DNA of 64,000 bases from Fallopia convolvulus (taxonomy: Eukaryota > Streptophyta > Magnoliopsida > Caryophyllales > Polygonaceae), in assembly GCA_964016875.1 (NCBI GenBank), contig OZ024720.1, forward strand, positions 70,771,520 through 70,835,519, given 5' to 3'. The first letter of the stretch is position 1; each line of letters begins with the position of its first letter. Positions 31,311 to 42,683 of this stretch are shown here, piece by piece. Below the pieces are notes generated by a model. The model made no database searches, was not told the DNA's origin, and saw only the letters and a program-made list of their open reading frames with translations. The translations under genes and the position numbers were made by a program.

Positions 31311-33120
31311 CACGATGTAGGATCAAAAAGGCATAAAAAGATATGCTTCATATAATATTAATGGGTTTTTATTGATACGGAAAATGAATTGTAAATTGAA
31401 TGCTATTGTGCTTAAATAAAGACATTAAAATGAAAAGGGGCATCATTTTTGAAATCGCGACTTCAACCCCTGATTTGACGACGTAAAAGAAATTTGACAA
31501 CGTTGTTTCTTTCTAAAATCGTACAAGGACTTAGTACTCAACACATTGTACAGATTACTACGTTGCACCGGAACGATGTGTTATCTAATTTGCTTTGGTG
31601 AGTTTCACTTTCATGCATCATCCATCTTACCTTAATAAACCGGAGTGTAAAATAATTAGAAACAATCATGGATTGACATCCTCTTATATATAGTGTTTCA
31701 TTCATCCGATCATTCATTCATTTGTTCTTGTTTCATTCATCACATCATATCATTCATCCAGATCCAGATCATAGCATTGTCATGGAATCCCCTTCATCTC
31801 CTCCAAAACATGCGGTAATTAGCCTAACACTTTAATATATTTTGATGTAGTGCATTAATCAATATTGTGACAAATATGTTTTTTCTTTATTTAAAATATT
31901 AATTATTTATAATTACACATAATTTATATTTCTAACATATTATCATTTAGATGACTATTTTTATTTCAAATATATATATATATATTTGATCATGTGTACA
32001 TATTTTTTCTTATCTTTATTTTAGTTTATCTTTTACAAATGTAATAAATATAATGTCCTTTTTTTTATCTATATTGGTCAAATATACTAATATTATTTTA
32101 TCTTTATGTTTATTTGGGGCTAAGTTTTTATAAATGTTATTTTATCTTTATATTTACTTGAAGATAATTTTTTTGCATAATCAACTATTAAAAAATATTA
32201 TTTTAATAAAGGGGTGATGTGGAGCAATGTGATAGCAGAAATTGCTTCGGCTTTAGTTATTAGTAATAGATTCATCAAAGATAAATATAATATTCTCTAG
32301 GATGGTTTAGAAAAATATAGATATTAGAAAAAGTAAAAATATAAATAATTTAAAATCAATTAGAGAAGTGGACATAATATGAATAAAAATTATTGTTTTT
32401 AAATATGAGGTGGGTCCAGAATCAACGTGATGGCTCGAAAATGATCGACTTTTATAATATATATTGATAATATGTAACAAAAGACAAAATTTTAAAATAA
32501 TAACATGATAAAATTTATTTCCAAAATTTGTGATCATAAAATAATTAATTAAACACTATAGTTTAGAAATTGTGGTTCCAAAATTTTATTGATCATAAAA
32601 TAATTAATTAAAAACTATTGTATAGAAATCGTGGTTTCAAAATAATTTTTTTTCCTTAAATATTTTTTTTATATTTTATATTTTTGTTTGATAATATCTT
32701 CTCCATTTTGATATTTTTTTTTCAAGCGTGTTATCGAATGAAAAGGAAAATTATCTTTTAGATTTTGTTAGGATATTATCAAACCAAAATTATAATTTTT
32801 AATTTTTTTCATAGATATTATATTCTATATTCTATATTTTTGTTTGATAATATCTTTTCCTTATATTTTCTTTTATTTTTCAATCGTATTATAGCTAAAA
32901 AGGAAAATTATCTTGTAGATTTTGTTAGGATATTATTAAAATTTTAAGTTTTTATGATGTTTTGGAAATAAAATATATGGATTAATATGGTGATGACATG
33001 TGGCAAATCCGATGTGGCACATTCTCGGAAGTCGAAACGACGTGTGTATAATGATGAAGTGGCGCAAGGAAATGGATTCAAACCTTATTGTTCTTATACA
33101 TATAGTAGATTTGAAAAAAA
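31311..33120. other. AT-rich repeat block
   Basis: A TATA-like sequence (31683) with a CT/CATT-rich leader precedes a lone ATG at 31782 (MESPSSPPKHA, then GTAATT). It looks like an orphan first exon but has no partner. Beyond it the DNA is extremely AT-rich. It includes two tandem ~62-bp units sharing GATCATAAAATAATTAATTA (32532 and 32591). It also includes a duplicated segment with 'GATTTTGTTAGGATATTAT' (32762 and 32918). The stretch at 33000-33110 resembles the end of a small transposon. The class is not established. Confidence 0.4.
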
Positions 33121-33542
33121 AAATGCTATTTTCCACAACTATTTTTAAAGGTCAAGTTATTTTATACAATTTTCATTAGTTACATTTTTTTGTTTTAACT
33201 TAAAAATTTTAAATATACAACATGCTATCTACTTGACAAATATATATATAAGACTATATTTTTTATGATTTATTTTATTTTTTATTAAACTAAATTTTTA
33301 TTTAATTTAGCTAAATAAAAAATATTTGTTTCATTAGAAAACATATTGATTTAGGTAAAACCCAACGAAATTTCAATAGTAAGGACATTAGTAGAACTTT
33401 TTCAAAAGTTCAAGGCTACGACTCGAATTGATTTTTTTTTCAGGATATCATTTGAAAAATTAAAAAATTCAAGAGTACTGGTTTCTCTTTTTTTTGGTCG
33501 AACTAACCAGAATTTCTCTTGTTTTTATCTTATTTAAAGTAA

Positions 33543-33577
33543 ACGGTTCGGCTAATGTGTGCCCATGGGCACACAAT
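33543..33577 (+). repeat. Dispersed palindromic repeat, copy 2
   Basis: ACGGTTCGGCTAATGTGTGC then CCATGGGCACACA. The second half forms TGTGTGCCCATGGGCACACA, a perfect 20-base palindrome centred on CCATGG. Matches the minus strand of 7083-7125. Confidence 0.65.
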
Positions 33578-34334
33578 AAAAGTGTTAAATTGGGAAATTA
33601 TATGACTCAATCTTTATCAAATCAATAAGATCCTTAAAATAGAATATCAAATATAAATCAAATATTGAAAATTTTGTTTGTTTCCAATTTTATATGACTC
33701 AATCTTTATCCAATCTTGACTTAAGATTAACAAATAAATTATTGAATATTGATTTCTTGAATTTTACTTGACATATTATCTTCTTTTGTATTACCTTTTT
33801 GTATCGAAAAAGAAAAGAGAAACCATTTTGATATATTTAAGTGATGCTAAAATTAATTAATTTGTCATCGACTAGTATAATACAATCAAAATTTGATTCA
33901 TAGTCTTTATCATGTTCTAAGAAATTAATTTTACATATTTTCAAAAGTTTTAAAATCTGTTTACTTAGATTTAAATTAAGCGCTTTGCTTTATTTACTTA
34001 GATTTTATTTAAGCGCTTTGTTTGTTAATAGGCACTGCGATTGAATAAATAAAAAATATAATAATAATTAAAAAGAAAATTGCATAGTAATTTTGAAGAA
34101 ATGCAAAACTTAAAATCTGATTGAAATCATATGTCACGTAGTTAAGAAGGTTACTTGTAAAGAATCCAAATCAATTCAATTCTTTTCCAAAAATGATTTT
34201 ACTCCAATAACTAATTTGATTTTACCGTGAATAAATAATTATAAAAGGTATGGTAAAGATTCACCCATTTAAGTTAGATTCATTTTATTGCTAATATTTA
34301 AGCTATAGATATAACATTCTATTTTAAGAGTTTT
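33578..34334. other. AT-rich intergenic DNA
   Basis: Short direct repeats (TATATGACTCAATCTTTATC at 33601 and 33693; a 'TTACTTAGATTTxAATTAAGCG' pair near 33960-34015). No coding signal. Confidence 0.4.
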
Positions 34335-34359
34335 ATTTGTCGCCCCGGGGGCGACAAAT
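34335..34359. repeat. Perfect GC-rich inverted repeat
   Basis: ATTTGTCGCCCC, one central G, then GGGGCGACAAAT: two perfect 12-base arms in otherwise AT-rich DNA. Nearby, TATGGAAGAAGCAATTAAAC occurs twice about 80 bp apart (34372 and 34454). May mark a transposon terminus. Confidence 0.8.
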
Positions 34360-34976
34360 GGCAAAACCCTATATGGAAGAAGCAATTAAACCAAAGCTTT
34401 CCTCTTTTATGATACTAGCAATGGGCCGCGCATTATCACAAACACAAGCCACATATGGAAGAAGCAATTAAACCAAAACAATCGGATTTGTGCAGCAAGA
34501 AAAACCCCAAAAAACCTACACAAAAACTAAAAAAATTAAACAGGTGTTGTTCAAGTCTGAGATTTGTTTCCTCTAAAAAAATAAACAATTTGAGATCCAT
34601 GCAATCAGTAGAGAAATGAAATCCCTTTACTAAGCTTGTTGCCCTTTTCTTTAAGTCATAATATCTCAAAAAATGATGAACTGACAATCTGACATGGTGC
34701 ATGTATGTCACTAATCTAAAGGACACAAAAGTAAGATGAATTTTTACATTGAATCCTTACACCACTAAGAAGCTTCCTTGTTCTGGATGCTAAAAATCCA
34801 TCCATATACATTAGAAACTAATAGTAGACATCATTACCAAACCAAGGAACATTACAAGTGTTAACAAATATGAGAAAGAAGGAAAGGTTTGCCGAATGAT
34901 AGAAGACAAAACCAACATCTCAAATGAATTTTAGTAACAGTGATTGCTAAAAAAACAAATCTACTACAAACAATAT

Positions 34977-35036
34977 GAGAAAGAATTCTTCACCTCCGGC
35001 ATGTCTTCTCTGTCTGGAGGTGAAGAATTCTTTCTC
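34977..35036. repeat. Perfect 21-bp-arm hairpin
   Basis: The arm at 34977-34997 (GAGAAAGAATTCTTCACCTC plus C) is the exact reverse complement of 35016-35036, separated by an 18-nt loop. No coding gene spans it. Such an exact stem in drifting intergenic DNA implies recent origin or constraint. Confidence 0.85.
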
Positions 35037-36084
35037 CCGTGTCCATCGTTGCGCCACGATTCTCTCTGGTTTTGTACCTTTTCTAGGGTTATTTATCAGT
35101 TTGAAGAACTTCAATTGACCACACTTAGATCAAGAATTTCATGCACTACTTGCAAGATAAGAAATATTTACAGACTTTGAGATATTATGTGTTGAAAAAA
35201 AAGAAAGAATCAATAATCAGAAAGAATAACAAATAATTTCCCATTATGTATAACATGGCCCCTTACAATTTGATGTGTTTCTTCATGTTATACCATCAAT
35301 TTTTTCCACCCATAAATTAAACTTATATAATCTAAGCCTAACAACTTTGGCCTCCCATGTTATCAATTTAAAACTGAGCATGTACAGATTTTCTAGATCA
35401 TCACTTGTTATCCCATTAAGGCTTTAGAATGCCATGTTACTTTATTCTTCTCGATAAAATGCACTTCCATTGTTGAATTTATATGTTATAATGTTTAAGG
35501 CCCCTATGGATGATCCAGTATCATTTATAACCTTTTTCTGATTTTAAAAACGAAATCCACATGAGGGCAAATTAGTTAAATTCATATGTTATAATGTTTA
35601 AGTTTTTGCCTTTTTATTTTGGCGCCCAAGAAAAAAAACTTATTCCTCTTGGTACTCTTGAGGTTTTGACTTTTCCCGTTGACGTTCCTCTCTAGTTCAA
35701 ATTAGTTAAATTCAAGCTCACCATTGTGTTTCACACCCTACCATTAGTAGGGTTTGACTATTAAAACATCAAAATTCATAACCTAACTATTCCAATTTGA
35801 ATTTTTAAACAACCCCTTAAAATAGAGTATTGTTTTAAAAATCAAATTGATGTAGCTTAGTTATGAATTTAAGTGTTTGAAGGGTTGAATCCTACTAATT
35901 TAAGGGTGATTAACATAATGGTAAGTTTGAAATTAACTAATTGAACTCGAGAGGGGCGTCAACGGAAAAAGCCAAAATCTCAAGGTATCAAGAGGAATAG
36001 CTTTTTTTCTTGGGCACCAAAAGAAAAAGGCAAAAACTTAGAGCACCAAAAGAAATTTCTCAAAAATAAAAAATAAAAAATCTT
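35037..36084. other. Intergenic DNA with a large imperfect inverted repeat
   Basis: Blocks near 35605-35710 (TTTTTGCCTTTTTATTTTGG; GCCCAAGAAAAAAAACTTAT; 'GGTACTCTTGAGGTTTTGAC') recur in reverse complement near 35945-36055. The two ends of an approximately 470-bp segment therefore form long inverted arms, as in a MULE- or MITE-type element. No coding signal. Confidence 0.5.
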
Positions 36085-36240
36085 AACTGATAATATTATG
36101 TTAGAAAGGCCGCAAAATAATGAAACGGATAGACACCTGCCCGAGATCGGTTGGGTTGATCGATTTAGTATATTAATTTATAAAATTTATTTCCAAAATA
36201 TCGTTTTCGGTCGGTTGAGTTGACCGATTTAGTATATAAT
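36085..36240. repeat. Third, rearranged copy of the 29-kb segment
   Basis: 36090-36142 matches 29383-29433 ('GATAAT.TTATGTTAG', 'AATGAAACGGATAGACACCT'). At CACCTGCCCGAGATCGG it jumps to sequence matching 29795-29850 (CGGTTGGGTTGA.CGATTT). It therefore lacks about 360 bp that are present at 29.4-29.8 kb. Confidence 0.65.
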
Positions 36241-37249
36241 ATTTTATTATAAAACACATAAAAATAATATATTATAATTAAATATTATTATTTATTTAAA
36301 AATTGTTTTTAATAATCATAAAAAAACGATATTTTAGACCCGCTGGTCAACCTGACTCGACCGAAAACCGCAACAACCCGACCCGATTGATCAATGACCT
36401 ATATCGAACTGAATCTGACCTAAACCGAACCCGCCCGAAAACCGCAACAACCCGACCAATTGATCCATGTCCTGTATCGGACCGAATCCGACCTAAACTG
36501 AACCCGCCTAATCCGACACGATTAACAAGTCTAGTTATGATCACTAGTCTCCATAGATCACAATTTAACTTATAGTTGTGGCTATTTACTAAAATTTGAA
36601 TAGTTTTTTTGCTATTTTCCACAGCTATCTTCAAAGGCCAGTTTATTTAATATTTTATTTGTTATCAAACTAAAATTAATTTGATTTAATTTAATTAAAT
36701 TTTTTACTTTATTAAAAAATATACTAATTTAGTTAGAAACTAATAAAAATTCACAAGTAAGACACTAGTCGAACTTTTGCAAAAGTTCAGATGTACCGCT
36801 CAATTTTTTTTTCTTTGGAAAAACATTCGAAAAAGTAAGAAATTAATGATACTAATCGAAATTTCCCTTATTTTTATCTTATTTGAAGCAAATATCTAAT
36901 TTAGTTTCAATGAGAAAAAAAATCTACCTAATCTATCTATCTATCTATCTATATATATAAGACGCAAGGAATAAGATCACCAGTTACGCCACCTAGAATT
37001 TTTCTATGTGTTGTTTCCATATTAAGCCACCTAGAATTTCGCCATATTGGATTTTTTTTAATTTTAAAAATTTATATATGTTGATATTATTTTAGGATAA
37101 TATAGAAATATGATAAATTTAGTTCTTAATTTTTATCCATATTGTATAGTTAATTTAAGTAAGTAAGTTTTGTGCAATATATATCATATATATCACGGAG
37201 TACGTGCGTATCTTTTTAACTGGAAAGATATATTAGCTTATACTCCATC
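36241..37249. other. Intergenic DNA upstream of the F-box pair
   Basis: Includes a CCCGACC/AACCGCAACAACCCGACC repeat (36340-36530), a TATC microsatellite (36935-36955) and, from about 37115, the start of the block shared with the second F-box copy (about 40325). Confidence 0.45.
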
Positions 37250-37788
37250 CAGACACGAAACTAGAGGTGGGCTGGGGTATGCTACAGCCCCCCAAAAAAA
37301 ATATGTATATTGTTGTAGTATTAGTACACATTAACAATCTAGTGGAGGTGGCACGATCCGTGTTCAATTCTCCCCAAAAGCAGCACCACTCACTTTTTTT
37401 TTTGTTGCTGTAAGCCCCTCTCCACTTTTTATTTGCTACGTTAGAACTTAGAACGTATTTAATTAAGTTTGTTTTGAGTTGGATACTTGTACATAGTATT
37501 TATTTTAAAATATTTAATATTTTTATGTATATAATTAATTAGTATGGAAAATTAGTCAGAACTACAAATTTAAATATAATATTAATATTTATTAAAAATA
37601 AAATAGATATTGTTAATTTTTTTTAAAAAAAATTCCATCAATCCAGCCCACCCAGACTTCGATTCCTGGTTTCGTCCCTGATATTACTATTTATTAAAAA
37701 TAAAATAGATATTGTTAATTTTTATAAAAAAAAATTCCATCAAGATAAATCCAGCCCACCCAGACTTTGATTCCTGGTTCCGTCCCTG
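37250..37788 (-). mobile_element. hAT-type element with 8-bp TSD upstream of the F-box pseudogene
   Basis: 539 bp. The right end read on the minus strand is CAGGGACGGAACCAGGAATC; the left end is CAGACACGAAACTAGAGG; both arms continue to a GGTGGGCTGG block. The exact 8-bp duplication ACTCCATC flanks it (37242-37249 and 37789-37796). About 100 bp of the right terminus is duplicated internally (ending at about 37679 and 37788). The corresponding DNA upstream of the intact F-box copy (about 40440) lacks the insertion. No transposase remains. Confidence 0.88.
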
Positions 37789-37952
37789 ACTCCATCCAGA
37801 TATAACATATATCACTATTAAATTTTTTTTTACATCCATCCAGAATCTCTTCAATCTTATAGATATATGCTTATCGAGTCCTAACTCACCGAAACTTGTA
37901 CGCTGTGTTTAGAGTTTGTTGTTTCGATTTGGATTTGCAAGCAACGTCAAAT

Positions 37953-39281
37953 ATGGAATACACGGTTCCGGTTCTGATACATGAGCTTGATGAAGATGTA
38001 TTGCCAGATATCTTGAAGAGATTGCCCACGAAAAGCGTTTTTCGATTTCGATGCGTTTGCAAGCAGTGGAACTCGATCATCTCATCGTCGTTCTTCATGC
38101 ACCTTTATTTCACCTTCAACCTCCGCCACGCCTCGCAACCTCAAACCCTATTTCCATGCTGGTGATTATGACTCAGAGATAGGATTTCATAACCTCAACC
38201 CCTATTTCCCGTTTCAGGTCGAGGAGGATGTGGGCAAAGACCCAAGAACATTTACCTTTGTCGGTGTCATCAATGGTGTAGTATGTATGGTCTACTACCT
38301 AATGCCTACCTTAGATATCGACAACGATCCCGTAAGACGTTATCGTTACGCGGGTTTCATTTTTCATTGGATCTTTCTTTGGAATCCCTCCATTCACAAG
38401 TATGTTGCCCTCCCTCGCGTTATAGGGGACGATTCTCTTTTCTTGGTTGAAGGATTTGGGTACGATGCAAGTACGGATGATTTTAAGATAATCTTGATAT
38501 CTCAAACGAGTGAAGGAGATCCAAATGTGTTGTCGTTTGATGTATTCTCGGCTCGACCAAGGCTTTTGGAGATCGTCGTTTGGAGAAGTTAGGGTAGACA
38601 GAATGAAAGAATGGAGGTCATTCTGGATACTTAAGAGGGGTTGCTTTGTAAATGGGATTGTTCATTGGCTCGTGAATAGATTAGATTTAGATTTAGATGA
38701 TAATGAATATTGCATACTGAAGTTTGATTGTGAGAGTGAAAAGGTTACAACAATGGACGTCCCCGAACAAGTCTCGGGTCCTAATTATAAGAATCGTGTA
38801 ATATTTTTCGAGTACGCTGGCATGCTTGCAACTTTGGTGAATTTGGATTGGGATTCAACTTCCATGAGTTTTGTGGGTGATGGAGGAGCATGGGGTGTCT
38901 ACATCATGGAAGAAGCTTTATACGGTCAATCCAATGTATCCGAATTTGGGTCTCAACAATGACGGAGGAGGAGAAGGAGAAGATTCGGACGACGAAGGAG
39001 AAGAAGAAGATTCGGACGACGGAGGAGAAGAAGATTCAGACGACGGAGGAGAAGGAGAAGAAGATTCGGACGGCGAAGAAGAAGATGAATATCTGACTCC
39101 CTGTGAGATCATTATAATCGATCCTTCATTTGAGATTGAGAAGCGGGTTCCTTATGGCCCAAGCAACCTGTGGCGGGAGAGGGAACAGATATCGGACAAC
39201 CATGTTTACAACAAAAGCCTATTCTTGATGGATCATCCCAAAGCTCGATCTTACACATATAAGGATATAGTTCATGTCTAA
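37953..39281 (+). pseudogene. F-box/FBA protein pseudogene (left tandem copy)
   Basis: Starts like its intact neighbour (MEYTVPV, then an F-box through RFRCVCKQWNSIISS). The frame breaks near 38125 after 'HLYFTFNL'. Later parts lie in other frames: VGKDPRTFTFVGVI... from about 38230, the DVFSAR...region shifting near 38560, and a third shift near 38870 leading to the conserved end (CEIIIIDPSFEIEKRVPYGP ... DHPKARSYTYKDIVHV) with a stop at 39281. At least three frameshifts separate it from the intact copy. A GA-rich trinucleotide expansion (about 38960-39090) would encode acidic EEDSDDGGE repeats that the neighbour lacks. A hAT element lies upstream. Non-functional as read, unless sequencing errors explain the shifts. 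Confidence 0.82.
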
Positions 39282-39539
39282 TGGCAAGAAATTGATTTTT
39301 TTTTTCTAATACCCTTATGAGTTCTTGTATCTTGTCTGGTTATTTTATTACAGTATGGTTGAAGAGTTGTTTCCCCATTCCCTTACTTGATTCTCTCCAA
39401 CTCATTCGATCGAGTTTCCTTCCAACGCAAAATGTATCCATATTATATATGTTACTTTATAACATACATTATTAGCCCATATCCAAAAGTATGGCATCAA
39501 AAAGGAAACTTTAGAATATCCATGTAACAACATAACAAC

Positions 39540-40324
39540 AGATTATATATGTAACAGCATTCCTTCAGCACTCGGCAAAGCTAGCTTCTTCTAAGTCAGA
39601 TTTCTAACGAATATTTGAATAGCTTACATTTAATGCCCCCTTTATCATACAATATAAAAGTAAATATTATGCTTAATGCTTATGCTAGCCCTTCATTAGA
39701 CAGTTTGTAATTTCTTACTACATGCTACTGGACTTATGACTCTCACTTTTCTTCAATAAACATTACATTAAAACAAAGCACCGACATAGTGTTTTGCGTT
39801 AGATGGCTCATCTACTTTGTTCTTCCTTCGATGGAAAAAATGACTCATTTAGGCAAAGAACACACCTTTATCAGAGGATGTCAGACACATCAGCCAATAA
39901 GGTTAGTCGCTTGAAATTCCCGGAAAACCCTAATTCCGTGATTAATTTGTTAATATATTTAATGCATATCTTTTTATCTTGTAATAAGAATTGGGATCAA
40001 AGAATATAATTTTGTATTTATATGTTGATAATAACTTGATCTAATATTTTTTATATTAATTTTATGCATAATTTTTTTTATCTTTTAACAAGACTCGGGC
40101 TTCAAGTATATAATTTCTTTTATCTATATGTTAATAAAATATAGGGCACAAACTGAAAGATTTTTTTATAAATTACATAGTTTTATTACGATATTATATA
40201 CAAGTTTATTAAATTTTATATTAATATCATAATATTATACAATTTTTAATAAAATTATCTTGTAATTATCATGGGGATTCAATTAGTTAGATATCTACTT
40301 CCAATATCAAATAAAAGGGAAAAA
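39540..40324. other. DNA between the F-box copies
   Basis: Contains a short open frame at 39803-40009 with no recognised domain, then AT-rich DNA. 40060-40275 is an inverted relative of 46995-47205 (shared 'ATATTATGATATTAATATAA', 'ATGTAATTTATAAAAAA', 'TATATACTTGAAG.CC'). It is probably a small transposon family. Confidence 0.45.
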
Positions 40325-40605
40325 AATCAATTTAGTTCTTAATTTATATCCATATTGTATAGTTTAAGTAAGTAAGTTGGGTGGAATATATATCACGGAG
40401 TACGTGCGTATCTTTTTTAACTGGAAAGATATATTGGCTTATACTCTAGATATAGATATCACTATTAATTTTTTTTACATCCATTCAGAATCTCTTCAAT
40501 CTTATAGATATATTGGCTTATCTAGCCCTAATTCACCGTACTTGTACGGTGTGTTTAGAGTTTGTTGTTTCGATTGGACGATTGGATTTGCCAAGAACGT
40601 GAAAT

Positions 40606-41868
40606 ATGGAATACACGGTTCCGGTACGTGAGCTTGATGAAGATTTATGGCCAGAGATTTTGAAGAGATTGCACACGAAAAGCGTTTTCCGATTTCGATG
40701 CGTTTGCAAGCGCTGGAACTCGATTATCTCATCGGCGTTCTTCATGCACCTTTATTTCACCTTCAACCTCTCCGCTACGCCTCACAACCTCAAACCCTAT
40801 CTCCATGTCGGTGATTATGACTCAGATATAGGGTTTCGTAACCTCAACCCCTATTTCCCGTTCCAGGTCGAGGAGGTGGGCAAAGACCCAAGAACATTTA
40901 CCTTTATCGGTGTCATCCATGCCGTAGTATGTATGGTCTACTATCTAATGCCTACCTTAGATATCGACAACGATCCCGCGAGACGTTATCGTTATGCGGG
41001 TTTCTTTTTTCATTGGATCTTTCTTTGGAATTCCTCCATTCACAAGTACGTTGCCCTCCCTCGCGTTATAGTGTCCAATTCTCTTTTCTGGATTGAAGGA
41101 TTTGGGTACGATGCAAGTACGGATGATTTTAAGATAACCCTGATATCTCAAACGAGTGAAGAAGATGCAAATGTGTTGTCGTTTGATGTATTCTCGGCTC
41201 GACAAGGCTTTTGGAGGTCGTCGTTGGGAGAAGTTAGGGTAGACAGAATGAAAGAGTGGTCATTCTGGATACGTAAGAGGGGTTGCTTTGCAAATGGGAC
41301 TGTTCATTGGCTCGTATATAATTTAGATTATGTTGATAATAATGAGTGTTGCATAATGATGTTTGATTGTGAGAGTGAAAAGGTTACAACAATGGACTTC
41401 CCTGAACAAGTCTCGGGTCCTAATTTTAAGAATTATGTAAGACTTTTCGAGTACGCTGGCATGCTTGCAACTTTGGTGAATTCGCATGGGGATTCGACGT
41501 TCATGAGTTTGTGGGTGATTGAAGAACATGGGGTGTCTACATCATGGAAGAAGCTTTATACAGTCAATCCAATGTATCCGGATTTGGGCGGAGGAGGTTT
41601 GATTCCCTGTGAGATTATTATAATCGATCCTTCATTTGAGATTGAGAAGCGAGTTCCTTATGGCCCAAGCAACCTGTGGCGGGAGAGGGCACATATATTG
41701 GGCAACTATGTTTACAACAAAAGCCTATTCTTGATGGATCATCCCAAAGCTCGATCTTGGCGGGAGAGGGCACATATATTGGACAACTATGTTTACAACA
41801 AAAGCCTATTCTTGATGGATCATCCCAAAGCTCGATCTTACACATATGAGGATGTAGTTCATGTCTAA
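40606..41868 (+). CDS. F-box protein with FBA/kelch-like associated domain
   Basis: Intronless, 420 residues. The F-box is at residues 6-50 (ELDEDLWPEILKRLHTKSVF, then RFRCVCKRWNSII), the Skp1/ASK-binding surface of an SCF E3 ubiquitin ligase. An F-box-associated domain follows, with GFGYDASTDDFKI, the WFR-like 'FWRSSLGEVRVD' and 'RGCFANGTVHWLV' motifs typical of the plant CPR1/CPR30-like F-box group. These recognise a substrate for ubiquitination; the target cannot be told from sequence. A 27-residue block at the C terminus (from WRERAHIL to HPKARS) is repeated exactly in tandem with one change (G to D). The upstream 270 bp and downstream 250 bp are shared with the broken copy at 37953, showing a tandem duplication of more than 2 kb. 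F-box genes of this type turn over quickly, so expression is not assured. Confidence 0.85.
   Translation: MEYTVPVRELDEDLWPEILKRLHTKSVFRFRCVCKRWNSIISSAFFMHLYFTFNLSATPHNLKPYLHVGDYDSDIGFRNLNPYFPFQVEEVGKDPRTFTFIGVIHAVVCMVYYLMPTLDIDNDPARRYRYAGFFFHWIFLWNSSIHKYVALPRVIVSNSLFWIEGFGYDASTDDFKITLISQTSEEDANVLSFDVFSARQGFWRSSLGEVRVDRMKEWSFWIRKRGCFANGTVHWLVYNLDYVDNNECCIMMFDCESEKVTTMDFPEQVSGPNFKNYVRLFEYAGMLATLVNSHGDSTFMSLWVIEEHGVSTSWKKLYTVNPMYPDLGGGGLIPCEIIIIDPSFEIEKRVPYGPSNLWRERAHILGNYVYNKSLFLMDHPKARSWRERAHILDNYVYNKSLFLMDHPKARSYTYEDVVHV
41677..41838 (+). repeat. In-frame 81-bp tandem duplication in the F-box gene
   Basis: 41677-41757 and 41758-41838 each encode 27 residues starting WRERAHIL and ending HPKARS. 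The left F-box copy has one unit only, so the duplication arose after the gene pair split. Confidence 0.9.
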
Positions 41869-42139
41869 TAGAAAGAAATTGATTTTTTCTAATACCTTTT
41901 GAGTTCTTGTATCTTGTCTAATTAGTTTCCCCCTATTCCCTTACTTTATTCTCTCCAACTTGTGTGCTCATTCGATCGAGTTTCCTTCCAATGAGCAATG
42001 ATCATGGTAATTTACGTACACTCCATGATAATACCTTTTAGGAACAAAATGTATCCATATTATATATGTTACTTTATAACATACATTATTAGCCCATATC
42101 CAAAAGTATGGCATCAAAAAGAAAACTTTAAAATATCCA

Positions 42140-42683
42140 TGTAAAATCATAACAACAGTACACATGAATTGATGTTTCTTATGATGATAAAACTTCAAAG
42201 TTACAAGTTTTGCAAGAAACATATATAGGACTAATATTGGCATACAAGTTAAACAACAAAGACATGTTTCTCTTGTAATCACTGGTGACAGTAGAGTGGT
42301 TGCATTAAGAGAACATGATTTAAGGTATCCTGTATATTAAAGCAGACTTGTAATAATAAGGGAAACACAGAAGGCGAAGAATAAACTCCAAACAATGTTG
42401 TTCCTAAAAACAAAGGGGGAAAAGATAAAGAGAAACATAATGTTTGATTAAGAAAAGGAACCTGCACATCTAATCATTGATGTCCAGTCTACCACTCATT
42501 ATTGTGACCAACAAGCCTACAAGTGTACTTAGAGAACAAAAATGTGGCAACATGCCTCAAAATTTTGAAATCGGATATCCATTTGTACTTTAAAAATTTT
42601 CAAGCTAGGCTAACATAGTTTTCATTCAGAAAGATGTCACAATTTACAAGAATTCAGATGAAAGACATAAGAATGTGGCTTAC
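42140..42683. other. Intergenic DNA
   Basis: Nothing was recognised beyond the end of the F-box duplication (about 42140). An exon continuing the BRCT fragment was looked for and not found. Confidence 0.4.

Noticed and set aside
31683..31815. Promoter plus first exon (MESPSSPPKHA)
   Set aside because: TATA, leader and ATG look real but the frame ends after a few codons and no following exon was found; mentioned only within the regional entry.
38918..39112. Ser/Pro-rich minus-strand frame
   Set aside because: Antisense of the GA trinucleotide expansion in the F-box pseudogene.
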